A DNA stretch of 64,000 nucleotides from Pseudomonadota bacterium (GTDB taxonomy: Bacteria; Pseudomonadota; Alphaproteobacteria; Rhizobiales; Rhizobiaceae). The stretch's first letter is position 1. Every line of letters starts with the position of its first letter. The position numbers and the translations under genes were made by a program. The notes beneath the pieces were generated by a model that was given only the letters and a program-made list of their open reading frames with translations, was not told the DNA's origin and did not search any database. Of this stretch, positions 1 through 10,534 are shown piece after piece. Where the stretch lies: positions 1 through 64,000 of the forward strand of contig JAEXMK010000129.1 in the NCBI GenBank assembly GCA_023444445.1, written 5' to 3'.

Positions 1-264
1 GCCGCTCAAACGCCGCCCAGGGAATACGCTTCAAAAGATCATGAAAGACGCTATTCTTGTGCCGCACGGTGTTGCTCCTCTTTCGTGTCCGAGATCGTCG
101 CCAAACGCTCGAATACGAGTAGAATCACCACCGTGCGCCATGTCCACCAAATTTAAACCGGACAGCAGTGGGACAGGCCCGACCATGACGGAGCAGAGGT
201 TTGTGGGCGTTCCATCAGTCCAACAGCAGCCGTCCGGCCGTCTTTTGCTGCAGCCACACAAAAA
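1..264. other. No gene recognised
   Basis: Overlapping reading frames of about 76 to 82 codons exist on both strands here. Neither shows a ribosome binding site, a recognisable motif or a credible composition, so I do not call a gene. The segment lies beyond the terminator of the minus-strand operon and may be the flank of a gene outside the window. Confidence 0.4.
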
Positions 265-287
265 GAAGGGCCGCAGAGCGGCCCTTT
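265..287 (-). terminator. Rho-independent terminator of the gabD operon
   Basis: A 9-bp perfect stem (266-274 with 278-286) has a three-base loop. Read on the minus strand it is followed by CTTTTTG. It sits about 25 bases past the gabD stop codon, as expected for the end of the minus-strand operon. Confidence 0.85.
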
Positions 288-311
288 AGGCGGGGAGGAA
301 AGAAGTGGGCG

Positions 312-1772
312 TCAGGCAAGCCCGCCGATATGAAAGGCCTTGGTCTCCAGATATTCTTCGATCCCGATCTGAGCGCCCTCGCGGCCGAGACCGGATTGCT
401 TGACGCCGCCGAAAGGGGCGACCTCGGTGGAGATCAACCCGGTATTGAGGCCGACCATGCCGAATTCCAGCGCTTCACCCACACGCCAGGCGCGCTTCAG
501 GTTCTCGGTGTAGAAATAGGCGGCAAGGCCGAAGGGTGTGCCATTGGCGATGGCGAGCGCTTCTTCCTCCGTCTCGAAACGGAAGAGCGGCGCGACGGGC
601 CCGAAGGTTTCTTCGCTCGCCAGCTGCATTGCCGTCGTCGCGCCTGTCAGCACCACGGGCGCCGTATATTGCGGACCCTCCGGCAGATTGCGCGGCTTGG
701 TGATGACCGTTGCACCCTTGGAAACGGCGTCATCGATATGGGCGCGGATTTTCGCGATCGCCGGTTGGTTGATCATCGGGCCAATGGAGACGCCCGCTTC
801 CGTTCCGGGGCCTACCCGCATGGCGTCGACCCGATCCGCCAGCTTCTTTGCAAAGGCGTCATAAACGCCAGATTGAACGAGAATCCGGTTGGCGCAGACG
901 CAGGTTTGGCCGCCATTGCGGAATTTCGAGACCAGTGCGCCTTCGATGGCGAGATCGAGATCGGCATCGTCAAAAACGATAAAGGGAGCATTGCCACCCA
1001 GTTCCAGCGACAGCCGTTTGATGCTGTCCGCAGCGCCCCGCATCAAAAGCGAACCGACGCGGGTGGAGCCGGTGAAGGAAATCTTGCGAACCTTGTCATT
1101 GGCCATGATTTCATTGCCGATATCCGTCGGCATGCCGGTGACGATGTTGATGACGCCTGCGGGAATGCCCGCCCGTTCGGCAAGAACGCCGAGCGCCAGC
1201 GCCGAATAGGGCGTGAATTCCGAGGGCTTGATGACCACGGTACAGCCGGCGGCGAGCGCCGGCGCGACCTTGCGGGTGATCATCGCATTCGGGAAATTCC
1301 ACGGCGTGATGATGCCGCAGACGCCGACCGGCTCCTTCAACACCACGATGCGCCTGTCCGGCGTCGGTGATGGGATGGTGCTGCCGCCGATACGCCGGGC
1401 CTCTTCGGCAAACCATTTGACGAAGGATGCGCCATAGCGGATTTCTCCTTTGGCCTCCTCAAGCGGCTTGCCCTGTTCGGTGGTCAGGATCATGCCGAGA
1501 TCGTCGATATGCTCGATCATCAGCGCGAACCATTTTTCAAGAAGTGCGGCGCGCTCGGCGTGGGTTTTTTTCTTCCACGGGCCGAAGGCGGCGTTGGCGG
1601 CCTCGATAGCCGAGCGGGTTTCCGTACCGTCCATGTCAGGCACGGTGCCGATGACCGCCTGCGTTGCCGGATCGAGCACGTCGACCGCCTTGCCCGATGC
1701 TGCCGCTTTCCATGCGCTGCCGATCAAGCCCGTCTGGCGAAAGAGTTCCTTGTCTTTCAAACCCTGCATCAT
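312..1772 (-). CDS. gabD: NAD(P)-dependent succinate-semialdehyde dehydrogenase
   Basis: This 486-residue protein has the normal length for a GabD-type aldehyde dehydrogenase, which oxidises succinate semialdehyde to succinate in GABA breakdown in the cytoplasm. The N-terminus ([12 protein letters not shown]) resembles E. coli GabD. The Rossmann signature FTGSTRVG lies near residues 233-240, the general-base Glu in LELGG near 257, and the catalytic Cys in [10 protein letters not shown] at 291. GGAG precedes the two adjacent ATG codons, so the true start could be the second Met. It is the last gene of the minus-strand run, 12 bases after the upstream dehydrogenase, and is followed by a strong terminator. 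Glutarate semialdehyde is a possible alternative substrate. Confidence 0.9.
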   Translation of the reverse strand: MMQGLKDKELFRQTGLIGSAWKAAASGKAVDVLDPATQAVIGTVPDMDGTETRSAIEAANAAFGPWKKKTHAERAALLEKWFALMIEHIDDLGMILTTEQGKPLEEAKGEIRYGASFVKWFAEEARRIGGSTIPSPTPDRRIVVLKEPVGVCGIITPWNFPNAMITRKVAPALAAGCTVVIKPSEFTPYSALALGVLAERAGIPAGVINIVTGMPTDIGNEIMANDKVRKISFTGSTRVGSLLMRGAADSIKRLSLELGGNAPFIVFDDADLDLAIEGALVSKFRNGGQTCVCANRILVQSGVYDAFAKKLADRVDAMRVGPGTEAGVSIGPMINQPAIAKIRAHIDDAVSKGATVITKPRNLPEGPQYTAPVVLTGATTAMQLASEETFGPVAPLFRFETEEEALAIANGTPFGLAAYFYTENLKRAWRVGEALEFGMVGLNTGLISTEVAPFGGVKQSGLGREGAQIGIEEYLETKAFHIGGLA

Positions 1773-1784
1773 AAGTCTCCGAAA

Positions 1785-2828
1785 TCAGGCGAGTGCCGCA
1801 AGAACTGCGGCGGTGATCGTGTCTGTCTTATCCTTGCCCGGCACGGTGCCGATACCCCGACCGGTCGCTGTTTCCAGCGCCGCCATGATCTTTGCCGCTG
1901 CATCCTTTTCACCGAGATGCTCGAGCATCATCGCGCCGGACCAGATGGCGGCAACGGGGTTGGCGATGCCGAGATGGGCGATGTCGGGCGCAGAGCCGTG
2001 CACCGGCTCGAACATCGAGGGCGCGCTGCGGTCGGGATTGATATTGGCGGAGGCGGCAAAACCGAGGCCGCCCTGAATGGCTGCGCCGAGGTCGGTCAGA
2101 ATATCGCCGAAGAGGTTGGAGGCGACCACGACATCGAGGCTTTCCGGCGCCATCACCATGCGCGCCGCCATGGCGTCGATGTGATAGCTCGTCACCTCGA
2201 CATCAGGATATTCGGCGGCGAGTTTGTGTGTCACCTCATCCCAGAACACCATCGAATATTTCTGCGCATTGGACTTGGTGATGGAGGCGAGCTTGCCGCG
2301 ACGCTTCTGCGCCTGCTCGAAACCGAAGCGCAGGATGCGTTCCACGCCCTTGCGGGTGAAGATCGAAGTTTCGACGGCCACCTCGTCGTCCGTGCCCTGA
2401 TGCACGCGGCCGCCAGCGCCGGAATATTCGCCTTCCGTGTTTTCGCGGATACAGAGAATGTCGAAGCCATCGGCCTTCAAGGGGCCCAGCACGCCGGGCA
2501 GCAGCCGGTGCGGGCGGATATTGGCATATTGTACGAAAGCCTTGCGGATTGGCAGCAGCAGACCATGCAGCGACACGGAGTCAGGCACTTCCGCCGGCCA
2601 GCCGACCGCACCGAGCAGAATGGCGTCGAAGCCGCGCAGGGTTTCGATGCCGTCTTTCGGCATCATCGCGCCGGTCTCTTGGTAAAAGGCGCAGGACCAG
2701 GGAAACTCGGTGCCCTCAAGCGCAAAACCGGAAGTTTTTGCGGCGGTGTTCAACACCTGCCACGCGGCATCAGTGACGCTTTTGCCGATGCCGTCCCCGG
2801 GAATGAGTGCGATGCGATGCGTTTTCAA
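1785..2828 (-). CDS. Tartrate/isocitrate/isopropylmalate dehydrogenase family oxidative decarboxylase
   Basis: The 347-residue protein belongs to the NAD-dependent, metal-dependent beta-decarboxylating dehydrogenases (LeuB, TtuC, Icd family). Seen are the N-terminal IALIPGDGIG motif, the substrate-binding IRENTEGEYSG region, the metal/NAD region ASNLFGDILTDLGAA and the C-terminal EPVHGSAPDIA. I chose the TTG start at 2828 because AGGGGA lies just upstream and the family N-terminus begins there; an open frame continues upstream to 3020 but overlaps the neighbouring gene. Its catabolic neighbours favour a TtuC-like tartrate or malate-type role over leucine biosynthesis. The exact substrate cannot be told from sequence. 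Confidence 0.8.
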   Translation of the reverse strand: MKTHRIALIPGDGIGKSVTDAAWQVLNTAAKTSGFALEGTEFPWSCAFYQETGAMMPKDGIETLRGFDAILLGAVGWPAEVPDSVSLHGLLLPIRKAFVQYANIRPHRLLPGVLGPLKADGFDILCIRENTEGEYSGAGGRVHQGTDDEVAVETSIFTRKGVERILRFGFEQAQKRRGKLASITKSNAQKYSMVFWDEVTHKLAAEYPDVEVTSYHIDAMAARMVMAPESLDVVVASNLFGDILTDLGAAIQGGLGFAASANINPDRSAPSMFEPVHGSAPDIAHLGIANPVAAIWSGAMMLEHLGEKDAAAKIMAALETATGRGIGTVPGKDKTDTITAAVLAALA

Positions 2829-2841
2829 GAGAATTCCCCTG

Positions 2842-4305
2842 TTACAGTCCGATAAGGACGCTTTTGCTCTTGCGGTTGGCGAGATAGGCGTCCCGACCGA
2901 GATCCTTGCCGATGCCGGAGCGTTTGTAGCCGCCGGTCGGTAAGATGTGATCGCGCGAACGCCCGTAACGGTTGACCCAGATCGTTCCCGCCTGGATGGC
3001 GCGCGACAGGCGCAGGACACGCGAGACGTCCCGGCTGAAAAGACCCGCCGCCAGACCGTAGGTCGGATGATCAGAAAGCGCCAGAGCCTCTTCTTCCGTG
3101 CGGAATGTCTGCAGCGTCAGCACCGGCCCGAAAATTTCCTCGGTGACGGCGGGCGAGGTCTGGTCCACATTGGCGATCAGCGTCGGTTGATAGAAATAGC
3201 CGGGGCCGTCCATGATTGCGCCACCCGTCAGGCATTCGCCACCATGGGCAACCGCCGCCTGCACGATGCCATCGATACGCTGGCGCTGCACTTCGGAGAT
3301 AATAGGTGAATATTGGGTGGTCTCGTCCCAGGTCGGGCCGGGTTTTACCGTTTTCATACAGGCGATGATCGCGGCGGAAAGGGCATCTGCCGCACTTTCT
3401 TCGACGATGATGCGCGAGCCCGCAACACAGGCCTGTCCGGCATTGGAAAGAATATTGCCGGCGATCGCAGCCGCCGCCTTTTCGATATCGGCATCGGCAA
3501 AAACCAGCTGCGGGCTTTTGCCGCCGAGTTCCAGCGTCATGGGCTTTATGCCTGTGCGGGCGATATTGGCCATGATGGCGGCACCCGCGGCCGTGGAACC
3601 GGTGAAACTGACCTTGGAAATCTCGGGATGGCCGGTGATGGCGTTGCCCGTCACGGGCCCGTCGCCGAGCACGATGTTGATGAGGCCGGCGGGCAGGCCG
3701 GCCTTGATTGCCAACTCGGCCATGAAAATACTGGAAAAAGGCGTCATTTCCGATGGTTTCAGCACCACGGCATTGCCAGCTGCCAGCGCCGGGCCGAGTT
3801 TCCAGCCGGCCATGGAGACGGGGAAATTCCACGGTGTGATCGCGCCGACGACGCCATAGGGTTCGGTCATGATCATGCCGAGGCTCGTATCGTCGGTCGG
3901 CACGAGGTCGCCACCTTCCTTGTCGGCAAATTCGGCGAAGAAGCGGATCTGTTCGGCGGTCACGGCAATGTCGCCGGCGATGAGCTGGCCGACCGGCCGG
4001 GTGGAGGACAGCGCTTCTATCTTCGCCAGCGTTTCGGCTTCCTGCTCGATCAGGTCGGCCCAGCGCTGCAGGACCTTCGTGCGTTCGCGCGGGCGCACGC
4101 CACCCCAATTGCTGGTTTTCAGCGCGGCCTTGGCGGTCTGCACCGCTTCATCGACCAGCGTGGCGTCCGCTCTGGGGCAGCCGGCATATTCGATGCCATC
4201 CGACGGGCGATGCATGTCGATGCCGTTTTGAGCCGGTATCAACCGGCCGCCGATGAAATGGCCGATCGGCAAAGACAGGCTGTCTGGATCGAAGCTGAGC
4301 GTCAT
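2842..4305 (-). CDS. NAD(P)-dependent aldehyde dehydrogenase
   Basis: At 487 residues this is a full-length aldehyde dehydrogenase, a second paralogue in the same operon as gabD. The motifs seen are ITPWNFP near 156-162, KVSFTGSTAAG near 231-241, the general-base Glu in LELGGKSPQ near 259, and the nucleophile Cys in NAGQACVAGSR near 293. The gene ends 13 bases before the decarboxylating dehydrogenase begins. It resembles the broad gamma-aminobutyraldehyde, betaine-aldehyde or phenylacetaldehyde group. With the downstream GabD it could form a two-step amine-to-succinate route, which is inference from gene order. Confidence 0.85.
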   Translation of the reverse strand: MTLSFDPDSLSLPIGHFIGGRLIPAQNGIDMHRPSDGIEYAGCPRADATLVDEAVQTAKAALKTSNWGGVRPRERTKVLQRWADLIEQEAETLAKIEALSSTRPVGQLIAGDIAVTAEQIRFFAEFADKEGGDLVPTDDTSLGMIMTEPYGVVGAITPWNFPVSMAGWKLGPALAAGNAVVLKPSEMTPFSSIFMAELAIKAGLPAGLINIVLGDGPVTGNAITGHPEISKVSFTGSTAAGAAIMANIARTGIKPMTLELGGKSPQLVFADADIEKAAAAIAGNILSNAGQACVAGSRIIVEESAADALSAAIIACMKTVKPGPTWDETTQYSPIISEVQRQRIDGIVQAAVAHGGECLTGGAIMDGPGYFYQPTLIANVDQTSPAVTEEIFGPVLTLQTFRTEEEALALSDHPTYGLAAGLFSRDVSRVLRLSRAIQAGTIWVNRYGRSRDHILPTGGYKRSGIGKDLGRDAYLANRKSKSVLIGL

Positions 4306-4496
4306 GGGGAAACCCTTTTTGGATGCGCCTCAAGGCTAGTCCCTGATGGCAAGCAGCATCGACCGAGTGCGGCGGCGGCGGTGAACGAAAATCCTGTTTT
4401 GTCGCCGGCGGACAGCGCAATCTTCGGTGCGTGTGTCCGCCGGCATTTTCTGGGCATAAACCTTCACGGGCGATGCCAAAAATACGGGATTTCAGG

Positions 4497-4853
4497 TCAG
4501 CCGTTTACGGTGACGTAGATCTTGCGGACGGTCTCGATGGTCTTCCACACGCCGACGAAACCCGGCTTCATGACGAAGCTGTCGCCCGCCGTGTAGCGCA
4601 ACGGTGCGCCGCCCTCCGGCGTGATTTCGATGACGCCTTCGAGAATATGGCAGAACTCGAATGTCTCGCCCTTGATAGAGCGGCTTTCGCCGGGGGTTGC
4701 TTCCCAGATGCCGGTGTGGACGGTGCCGTTGCGGGCTTCGTCCAGCGCCCAGGTCTTGAAGGCCGGGTCGCCGGAGATAAGGCGTTCGGGCAGGGCCTTG
4801 GAGGCCTTGGGTTCGAAGGCGGGATTGGTGTCAATGGTTTTGAGAAGCGGCAT
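4497..4853 (-). CDS. Small cupin-domain protein (cupin_3/DUF861 type)
   Basis: A 118-residue single-domain beta-barrel protein. The second half carries a cupin core: FEFCHILEGVIEITPEGG, then a Y-x-AGDSFVMKPGF turn and a short closing strand. Such proteins often sit in amine or amino acid catabolic operons, but their reaction is usually unknown. The start at 4853 has AAGGACA upstream and gives the compact family length; the frame is open farther upstream into the ghrA-like gene. It is separated from the downstream aldehyde dehydrogenase by about 190 non-coding bases, the largest gap in this run, so a secondary promoter may lie there. Confidence 0.7.
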   Translation of the reverse strand: MPLLKTIDTNPAFEPKASKALPERLISGDPAFKTWALDEARNGTVHTGIWEATPGESRSIKGETFEFCHILEGVIEITPEGGAPLRYTAGDSFVMKPGFVGVWKTIETVRKIYVTVNG

Positions 4854-4881
4854 GGGTGTCCTTTCCTGGAACGGTGTGGGT

Positions 4882-6952
<2,071 letters not shown>

Positions 6953-7154
6953 GGTTGCCTCCGCTGCTTCAACGCCGAAAGCTTAGAGTGGCAGGCGGCG
7001 TTTATCTGCCGAAATGCGCATGATTTCGGTAGATTGTTGTGTCCTTCCAGTGCTTTCGGAAAATTCGTGCTGGCAAGGCTGGTTATCTTCGGAAGTCGTG
7101 GGCTGGGCTGCCGGGATCAAGGTTCCGCACCGGAGGAAATGAGAGCCGTTTGCT

Positions 7155-8033
7155 ATGGAGCTGCTCAAGGTCGATAGTTTCGAGTTGCGAACCGTGGATA
7201 TCGCCGATGTGGAGGCGGATCATCTGCATGCCCTCTCCATGGCTGTTGGATGGCGATATCACGCGAATGAGTGGTGTTTTCTGCGGCAGTGTGGTGTTGG
7301 CCTTGCGGCACTTGATGAGATCGACCGCGTCGTTGCAACCGCCATGCTGTTTCCCTGTGATGAGGGTTTTGCGACGCTCGGCATGGTCATCGTTTCGCCG
7401 CGCCTGCAGGGGCAGGGCGTAGCACCATGGCTGGTTCGGCGACTTCTGGCAAAATTCCCAGCCATATCCCTGAGGCTCAACGCCACGAACGAGTCGAGGC
7501 GGTTGTTTGCCGGTCTGGGATTTGCCGGAGAGACGGAAAAAGTGCATCTCTTTCGGGGAAAAGCGCAATGTCCGGCAGAGATGCCGCCCCCCGGCAGGAA
7601 ACAGAAGATTGAGCCGCTATCAGAAGACCATTTGGCCGATGTGGTTGACATGGACCGGGCGGCTTTTGGCATTTCGCGCCGCCGCGTCCTGTCGCGCCTT
7701 CTCAGGGAAAAGACAGGCTATGGCCTGTTCGAGGCTGGCCGGCTTGTCGCTTTTGCCTTTCGCCGTGCGGCGGGGCGAGGCCATATCGTGGGTCCGGTCG
7801 TTGCAGTTGAGGAAACGGATGCAATCGCGCTCGTCAGGCGGCATTTTGCCGATCTGGAAGCACAGCTTGTCCGTCTCGATGCCGTGCGCGACAGCGGCTC
7901 CTTTTCCGATTTTCTGGCGCAATCCGGCCTGGTTGTGATCGAAACGCTGACGACCATGTCCAAAGACGTGCCGCAGCCCGTGGGGTCCGGCGCGGCAAAG
8001 ATTTTTGCGCTGGCGGGTCCTTCCCTGTTCTGA
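7155..8033 (+). CDS. Two-domain GNAT N-acetyltransferase
   Basis: This 292-residue cytoplasmic protein begins with a GNAT fold. The acetyl-CoA pyrophosphate loop appears as SPRLQGQGVAPWL near residue 80-92, followed by LRLNATNESRRLFAGLGF. The second half resembles the YitH/HolE-type C-terminal acetyltransferase-like domain often fused to such enzymes. The acceptor is unknown. An in-frame stop lies just upstream, so ATG at 7155 is the first available start, although the nearest GGAGGAA is unusually distant (about 15 bases). It diverges from the argE operon across a 200-bp spacer and ends before the cobalamin riboswitch. Confidence 0.75.
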   Translation: MELLKVDSFELRTVDIADVEADHLHALSMAVGWRYHANEWCFLRQCGVGLAALDEIDRVVATAMLFPCDEGFATLGMVIVSPRLQGQGVAPWLVRRLLAKFPAISLRLNATNESRRLFAGLGFAGETEKVHLFRGKAQCPAEMPPPGRKQKIEPLSEDHLADVVDMDRAAFGISRRRVLSRLLREKTGYGLFEAGRLVAFAFRRAAGRGHIVGPVVAVEETDAIALVRRHFADLEAQLVRLDAVRDSGSFSDFLAQSGLVVIETLTTMSKDVPQPVGSGAAKIFALAGPSLF

Positions 8034-8062
8034 CTTTGTGCTGAGCTGCGACACGATCGCAA

Positions 8063-8090
8063 TTGACGCCCCGTCTGTTGCCCCTTATGT
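8063..8090 (+). promoter_or_regulatory. Candidate promoter for the riboswitch operon
   Basis: TTGACG at 8063-8068 and TTATGT at 8085-8090 are 16 bases apart, just before the riboswitch aptamer. The match is moderate and was made by eye. Confidence 0.45.
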
Positions 8091-8095
8091 GAGAA

Positions 8096-8306
8096 AGGGA
8101 CGGTTCCTGCAGCCGAAAGGCGAAGGGATTAATAGGGAACATGGTGCGGGCGATCTTTTTCGTCCAATGCCGTGGCTGCCCCCGCAACTGTAAGCGGATT
8201 GTCGTTCATCCCAGTGACGCTTAAAAGGCGTCATGCCACTGTATTTTTCGGAATGCGGGAAGGCAGATGAGAGACGCAAATCCGTGAGCCAGGAGACCTG
8301 CCGTCA
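8096..8306 (+). promoter_or_regulatory. Cobalamin (AdoCbl-type) riboswitch
   Basis: All the landmark segments of the cobalamin aptamer occur in order: a GGGAAC-ATGGTGC segment at 8134-8147, the highly conserved CTGCCCCCGCAACTGTAA at 8176-8193, GCCACTG at 8232-8238, CGGGAAGGC near 8257-8265, and the B12-box GAGCCAGGAGACCTGCC at 8286-8302. It precedes an operon for a BtuF/BtuC/BtuD-like importer and a pseudoazurin. By the known behaviour of this class, bound cobalamin should reduce expression. The short stem CGGGC/GCCCG (8325-8329 with 8336-8340) right after the aptamer abuts a strong Shine-Dalgarno sequence and may be part of the switching platform. Confidence 0.95.
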
Positions 8307-8354
8307 AAATATGAACCATCGTTACGGGCGGGGAAGCCCGGAGGAGGATTTTGT

Positions 8355-8373
8355 AATGTTATTTCATAACATT
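8355..8373 (+). promoter_or_regulatory. Zur-box-like palindrome
   Basis: AATGTTAT and ATAACATT form a perfect 8-bp inverted repeat around TTC. The pattern matches the alphaproteobacterial Zur operator (TGTTATA-N-TATAACA, as I recall it) except for two central bases. It lies downstream of the cobalamin aptamer and overlaps the start codon of the small ORF at 8356. It could be a DNA operator for an internal promoter or simply an RNA hairpin over that start codon. Confidence 0.5.
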
Positions 8374-8433
8374 TCGTTTGCGTCCGATTACCGTTCTCCG
8401 TACAAGACGTCCCGCTGTTGCTGCGCGTTCTGA
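8356..8433 (+). CDS. Putative 25-residue leader peptide ending in a Cys-Cys-Cys run
   Basis: ATG at 8356 is preceded by AGGAGG at 8342-8347 with an 8-base spacer, a better ribosome binding site than most real genes here. The frame encodes 25 residues and ends Ser-Arg-Cys-Cys-Cys-Ala-Phe. It lies between the cobalamin riboswitch and the binding-protein gene, whose ATG is 44 bases past the stop. Poly-cysteine leader ORFs are known in mycobacteria as cysteine-responsive attenuators; a similar role here would be inference. The start codon is buried in the Zur-like inverted repeat. The alternative is that the ORF is fortuitous. Confidence 0.4.
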   Translation: MLFHNISFASDYRSPYKTSRCCCAF

Positions 8434-8477
8434 CGCCTGCTGCTCTGGAATAAGTTTTACTTTCGACTGGAGAACAC

Positions 8478-9509
8478 ATGTTTCCTTCTAGACGCCTGCC
8501 GGTCCATGCCGGCTTTCTGGCTGCCGTGCTTTCGGTTTTGCCTGTGGTCGGTGCCAATGCTGCCGAAACCACCTATCCCCTGACAATCAACAGCTGCGGT
8601 CAGGAGATCACCTTCAAGCAGGCGCCCGCCCGCACCGTTTCCGTTGGCCAAAGCACGACAGAGGTTCTTTACCTGCTTGGTGTCGCGGACAAGGTCGTCG
8701 GCACGGCGCTGTGGATCGGTCCGGTTCTGAAGGGTTACGAGGAGGCCAATGCCAAGGTCGAACGGCTGGCCGATAACGATCCGAGCTTCGAGGCCGTTGT
8801 CGGCAAGAGGCCTGATCTCGTTACGACGCAGTTCCAGTGGCAGATCGGTCCCGAGGGTGTTGTTGGCACGCCGGCGCAATTCGCCGAACTCGGTATTCCC
8901 GTCTATACCTCGCCTGCCGATTGCATCGGCAAGGACAATTCCGGCGGCGGTGACGGTGTGCGCAACACCGGCTTCACCATGGAGCTGATCTATCAGGAAG
9001 TCCGCGACCTCGCCAAAATCTTCAACGTGCAGGATCGCGGAGAAGAAGTTGTTGCCGACCTGAAGAAGCGCGAGGAAGCCGCTCGTGCGAAGATCGCCTC
9101 CGCCAATGGCAAGCTTTCCGCCGTCTTCTGGTTCTCCAGTGCCGAATTGGATATCGATCCCTATGTCGCCGGCCGCAATGGCGCTCCCGGTTACATCATG
9201 TCCGCGCTGGGCTTGAAGAATGTCATCGAAAGTGATGAGGAATGGCCGACTGTCGGCTGGGAAACCATCGCCAAATCCAATCCGTCTGTGGTTGTTGCCG
9301 GCAAGATGGATCGCCGTCGTTTCCCCGCCGATGACATTGCCGTCAAGTTGAAGTTCCTGGCCAGCGATCCCGTGGCAAGCATCATGCCCGCCGTGAAGGA
9401 AGGTCGTGTGTTCGAGATGGATGCGCAGGCGATGAATCCGACCATTCGGACCATCGAAGGTATTGAAACGCTGGCCGAGGCGATTTCGGCCGCTGGCCTT
9501 GCCAAGTGA
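8478..9509 (+). CDS. Periplasmic binding protein of an Fe-siderophore/cobalamin-type ABC importer (BtuF-like)
   Basis: The 343-residue protein starts with a signal peptide (cleavage likely after GANA, about residue 28) and then shows the class III binding-protein pattern: GQEITFKQAPARTVSVGQ, TTEVLYLLGVADKVVGTA and RPDLVTT, then a long central helix and a C-terminal lobe. This COG0614-type family delivers ferric siderophores, haem or cobalamin to FecCD permeases. GGAGAACAC precedes the ATG. It is the first large gene behind the cobalamin riboswitch and overlaps the permease by 4 bases. The riboswitch points to cobalamin or a corrinoid as ligand; the Zur-like box makes another metal complex possible. 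Confidence 0.85.
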   Translation: MFPSRRLPVHAGFLAAVLSVLPVVGANAAETTYPLTINSCGQEITFKQAPARTVSVGQSTTEVLYLLGVADKVVGTALWIGPVLKGYEEANAKVERLADNDPSFEAVVGKRPDLVTTQFQWQIGPEGVVGTPAQFAELGIPVYTSPADCIGKDNSGGGDGVRNTGFTMELIYQEVRDLAKIFNVQDRGEEVVADLKKREEAARAKIASANGKLSAVFWFSSAELDIDPYVAGRNGAPGYIMSALGLKNVIESDEEWPTVGWETIAKSNPSVVVAGKMDRRRFPADDIAVKLKFLASDPVASIMPAVKEGRVFEMDAQAMNPTIRTIEGIETLAEAISAAGLAK

Positions 9510-10534
9510 ACCGTTTCTCCACCCATCTTGGCAGGGCGGGGCTGGCATTTGCCGCGCTCGCCCTGCTGCTTGTCGCGCTGATGGCCGGGGCGGCCATCGG
9601 CGAAACTGCCATCCCTCTGGATGTTGTAGCAAAGACGATTGCCAACCGCGTTTTCCACGCGGGTTATCCGCTTGAACCGCTTGATGAGGGCATCGTGTGG
9701 AGTTACCGTCTCAGCCGCGCCGTTGTTGCCGCCTGCTGCGGGGCGTCGCTGGCGCTCGCCGGGGCGGTGCTGCAATCTCTTCTGCGTAACCCGCTTGCCG
9801 ATCCCTATATTCTCGGAATTTCCGCCGGCGCCTCCACCGGCGCCGTCGCCGTGGCGCTTCTGGGCTTCGGCGCGGGGTTTCTGACGATGCCGGCGGGCGC
9901 ACTCATCGGCGCTTTTGTCGCTTTTTCGCTGATCAGCCTTCTGGCTGTGCGGGCGGGGCATGGCAACAGCGCCATCATTCTGGCGGGCGTTGCCGGTTCG
10001 CAGCTGTTCAACGCCATGACCTCCTTCATTGTCACTAAATCCGCCAATGCCGAACAGGCGCGCGGCATCATGTTCTGGCTGCTCGGCAATCTTTCCGGCG
10101 TGCGCTGGCCGGATGTCTGGCTGGCACTACCGGTCAGCCTTGCGGGCCTTATCGTTTGTCTCTGGTACGCGCGGGCGCTCGATGCCTTCGCCTTCGGCGG
10201 TCAGGCCGCAGCCTCGCTCGGCATTCCGGTGCGCTGGGTCTATACGGTGCTGATCTCCGTTTCCGCCATCATGACAGCTGCGATGGTGTCGCTGGTCGGC
10301 TCCATCGGTTTTGTCGGGCTCGTCATTCCCCACGCCGCGCGCATCTTCGTTGGTGTTCGCCATGGCATATTGCTGCCGGTGACGGCGCTGACCGGCGCGG
10401 TGTTCATGATTATCGCGGATATTCTCTCGCGTATCGTCATTCCGGGACAGGTGCTGCCGATCGGCGTCATCACCGCACTGGTCGGCGCGCCCGCCTTCGC
10501 CTTCATTCTGGGACAGAAGCGGGGGCGATCATGA
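9506..10534 (+). CDS. FecCD/BtuC-family ABC transporter permease
   Basis: A 342-residue integral membrane protein with the usual length and about ten hydrophobic segments of the BtuC/FecCD family. Typical motifs seen are LAGAVLQSLLRNPLADPYIL (residues near 80-100) and GSIGFVGLVIPHAAR, a cytoplasmic coupling region, near residue 260. It starts within the last codons of the binding-protein gene and ends in an ATGA overlap with the ATPase gene, so the three proteins should be made together. It would form a homodimeric pore with two copies of the downstream ATPase. Confidence 0.9.
   Translation: MNRFSTHLGRAGLAFAALALLLVALMAGAAIGETAIPLDVVAKTIANRVFHAGYPLEPLDEGIVWSYRLSRAVVAACCGASLALAGAVLQSLLRNPLADPYILGISAGASTGAVAVALLGFGAGFLTMPAGALIGAFVAFSLISLLAVRAGHGNSAIILAGVAGSQLFNAMTSFIVTKSANAEQARGIMFWLLGNLSGVRWPDVWLALPVSLAGLIVCLWYARALDAFAFGGQAAASLGIPVRWVYTVLISVSAIMTAAMVSLVGSIGFVGLVIPHAARIFVGVRHGILLPVTALTGAVFMIIADILSRIVIPGQVLPIGVITALVGAPAFAFILGQKRGRS

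Noticed and set aside
201..1370. 389-codon plus-strand frame opposite gabD
   Set aside because: It is antisense to a clear aldehyde dehydrogenase, has no ribosome site and is rich in Arg, Gly and His as expected of a shadow frame in high-G+C DNA.
8233..8433. 66-codon ORF starting inside the cobalamin riboswitch
   Set aside because: The first 41 codons lie in the conserved aptamer and lack a ribosome site. Only the in-frame ATG at 8356 has a good Shine-Dalgarno, so only the 25-codon part was kept as a candidate.
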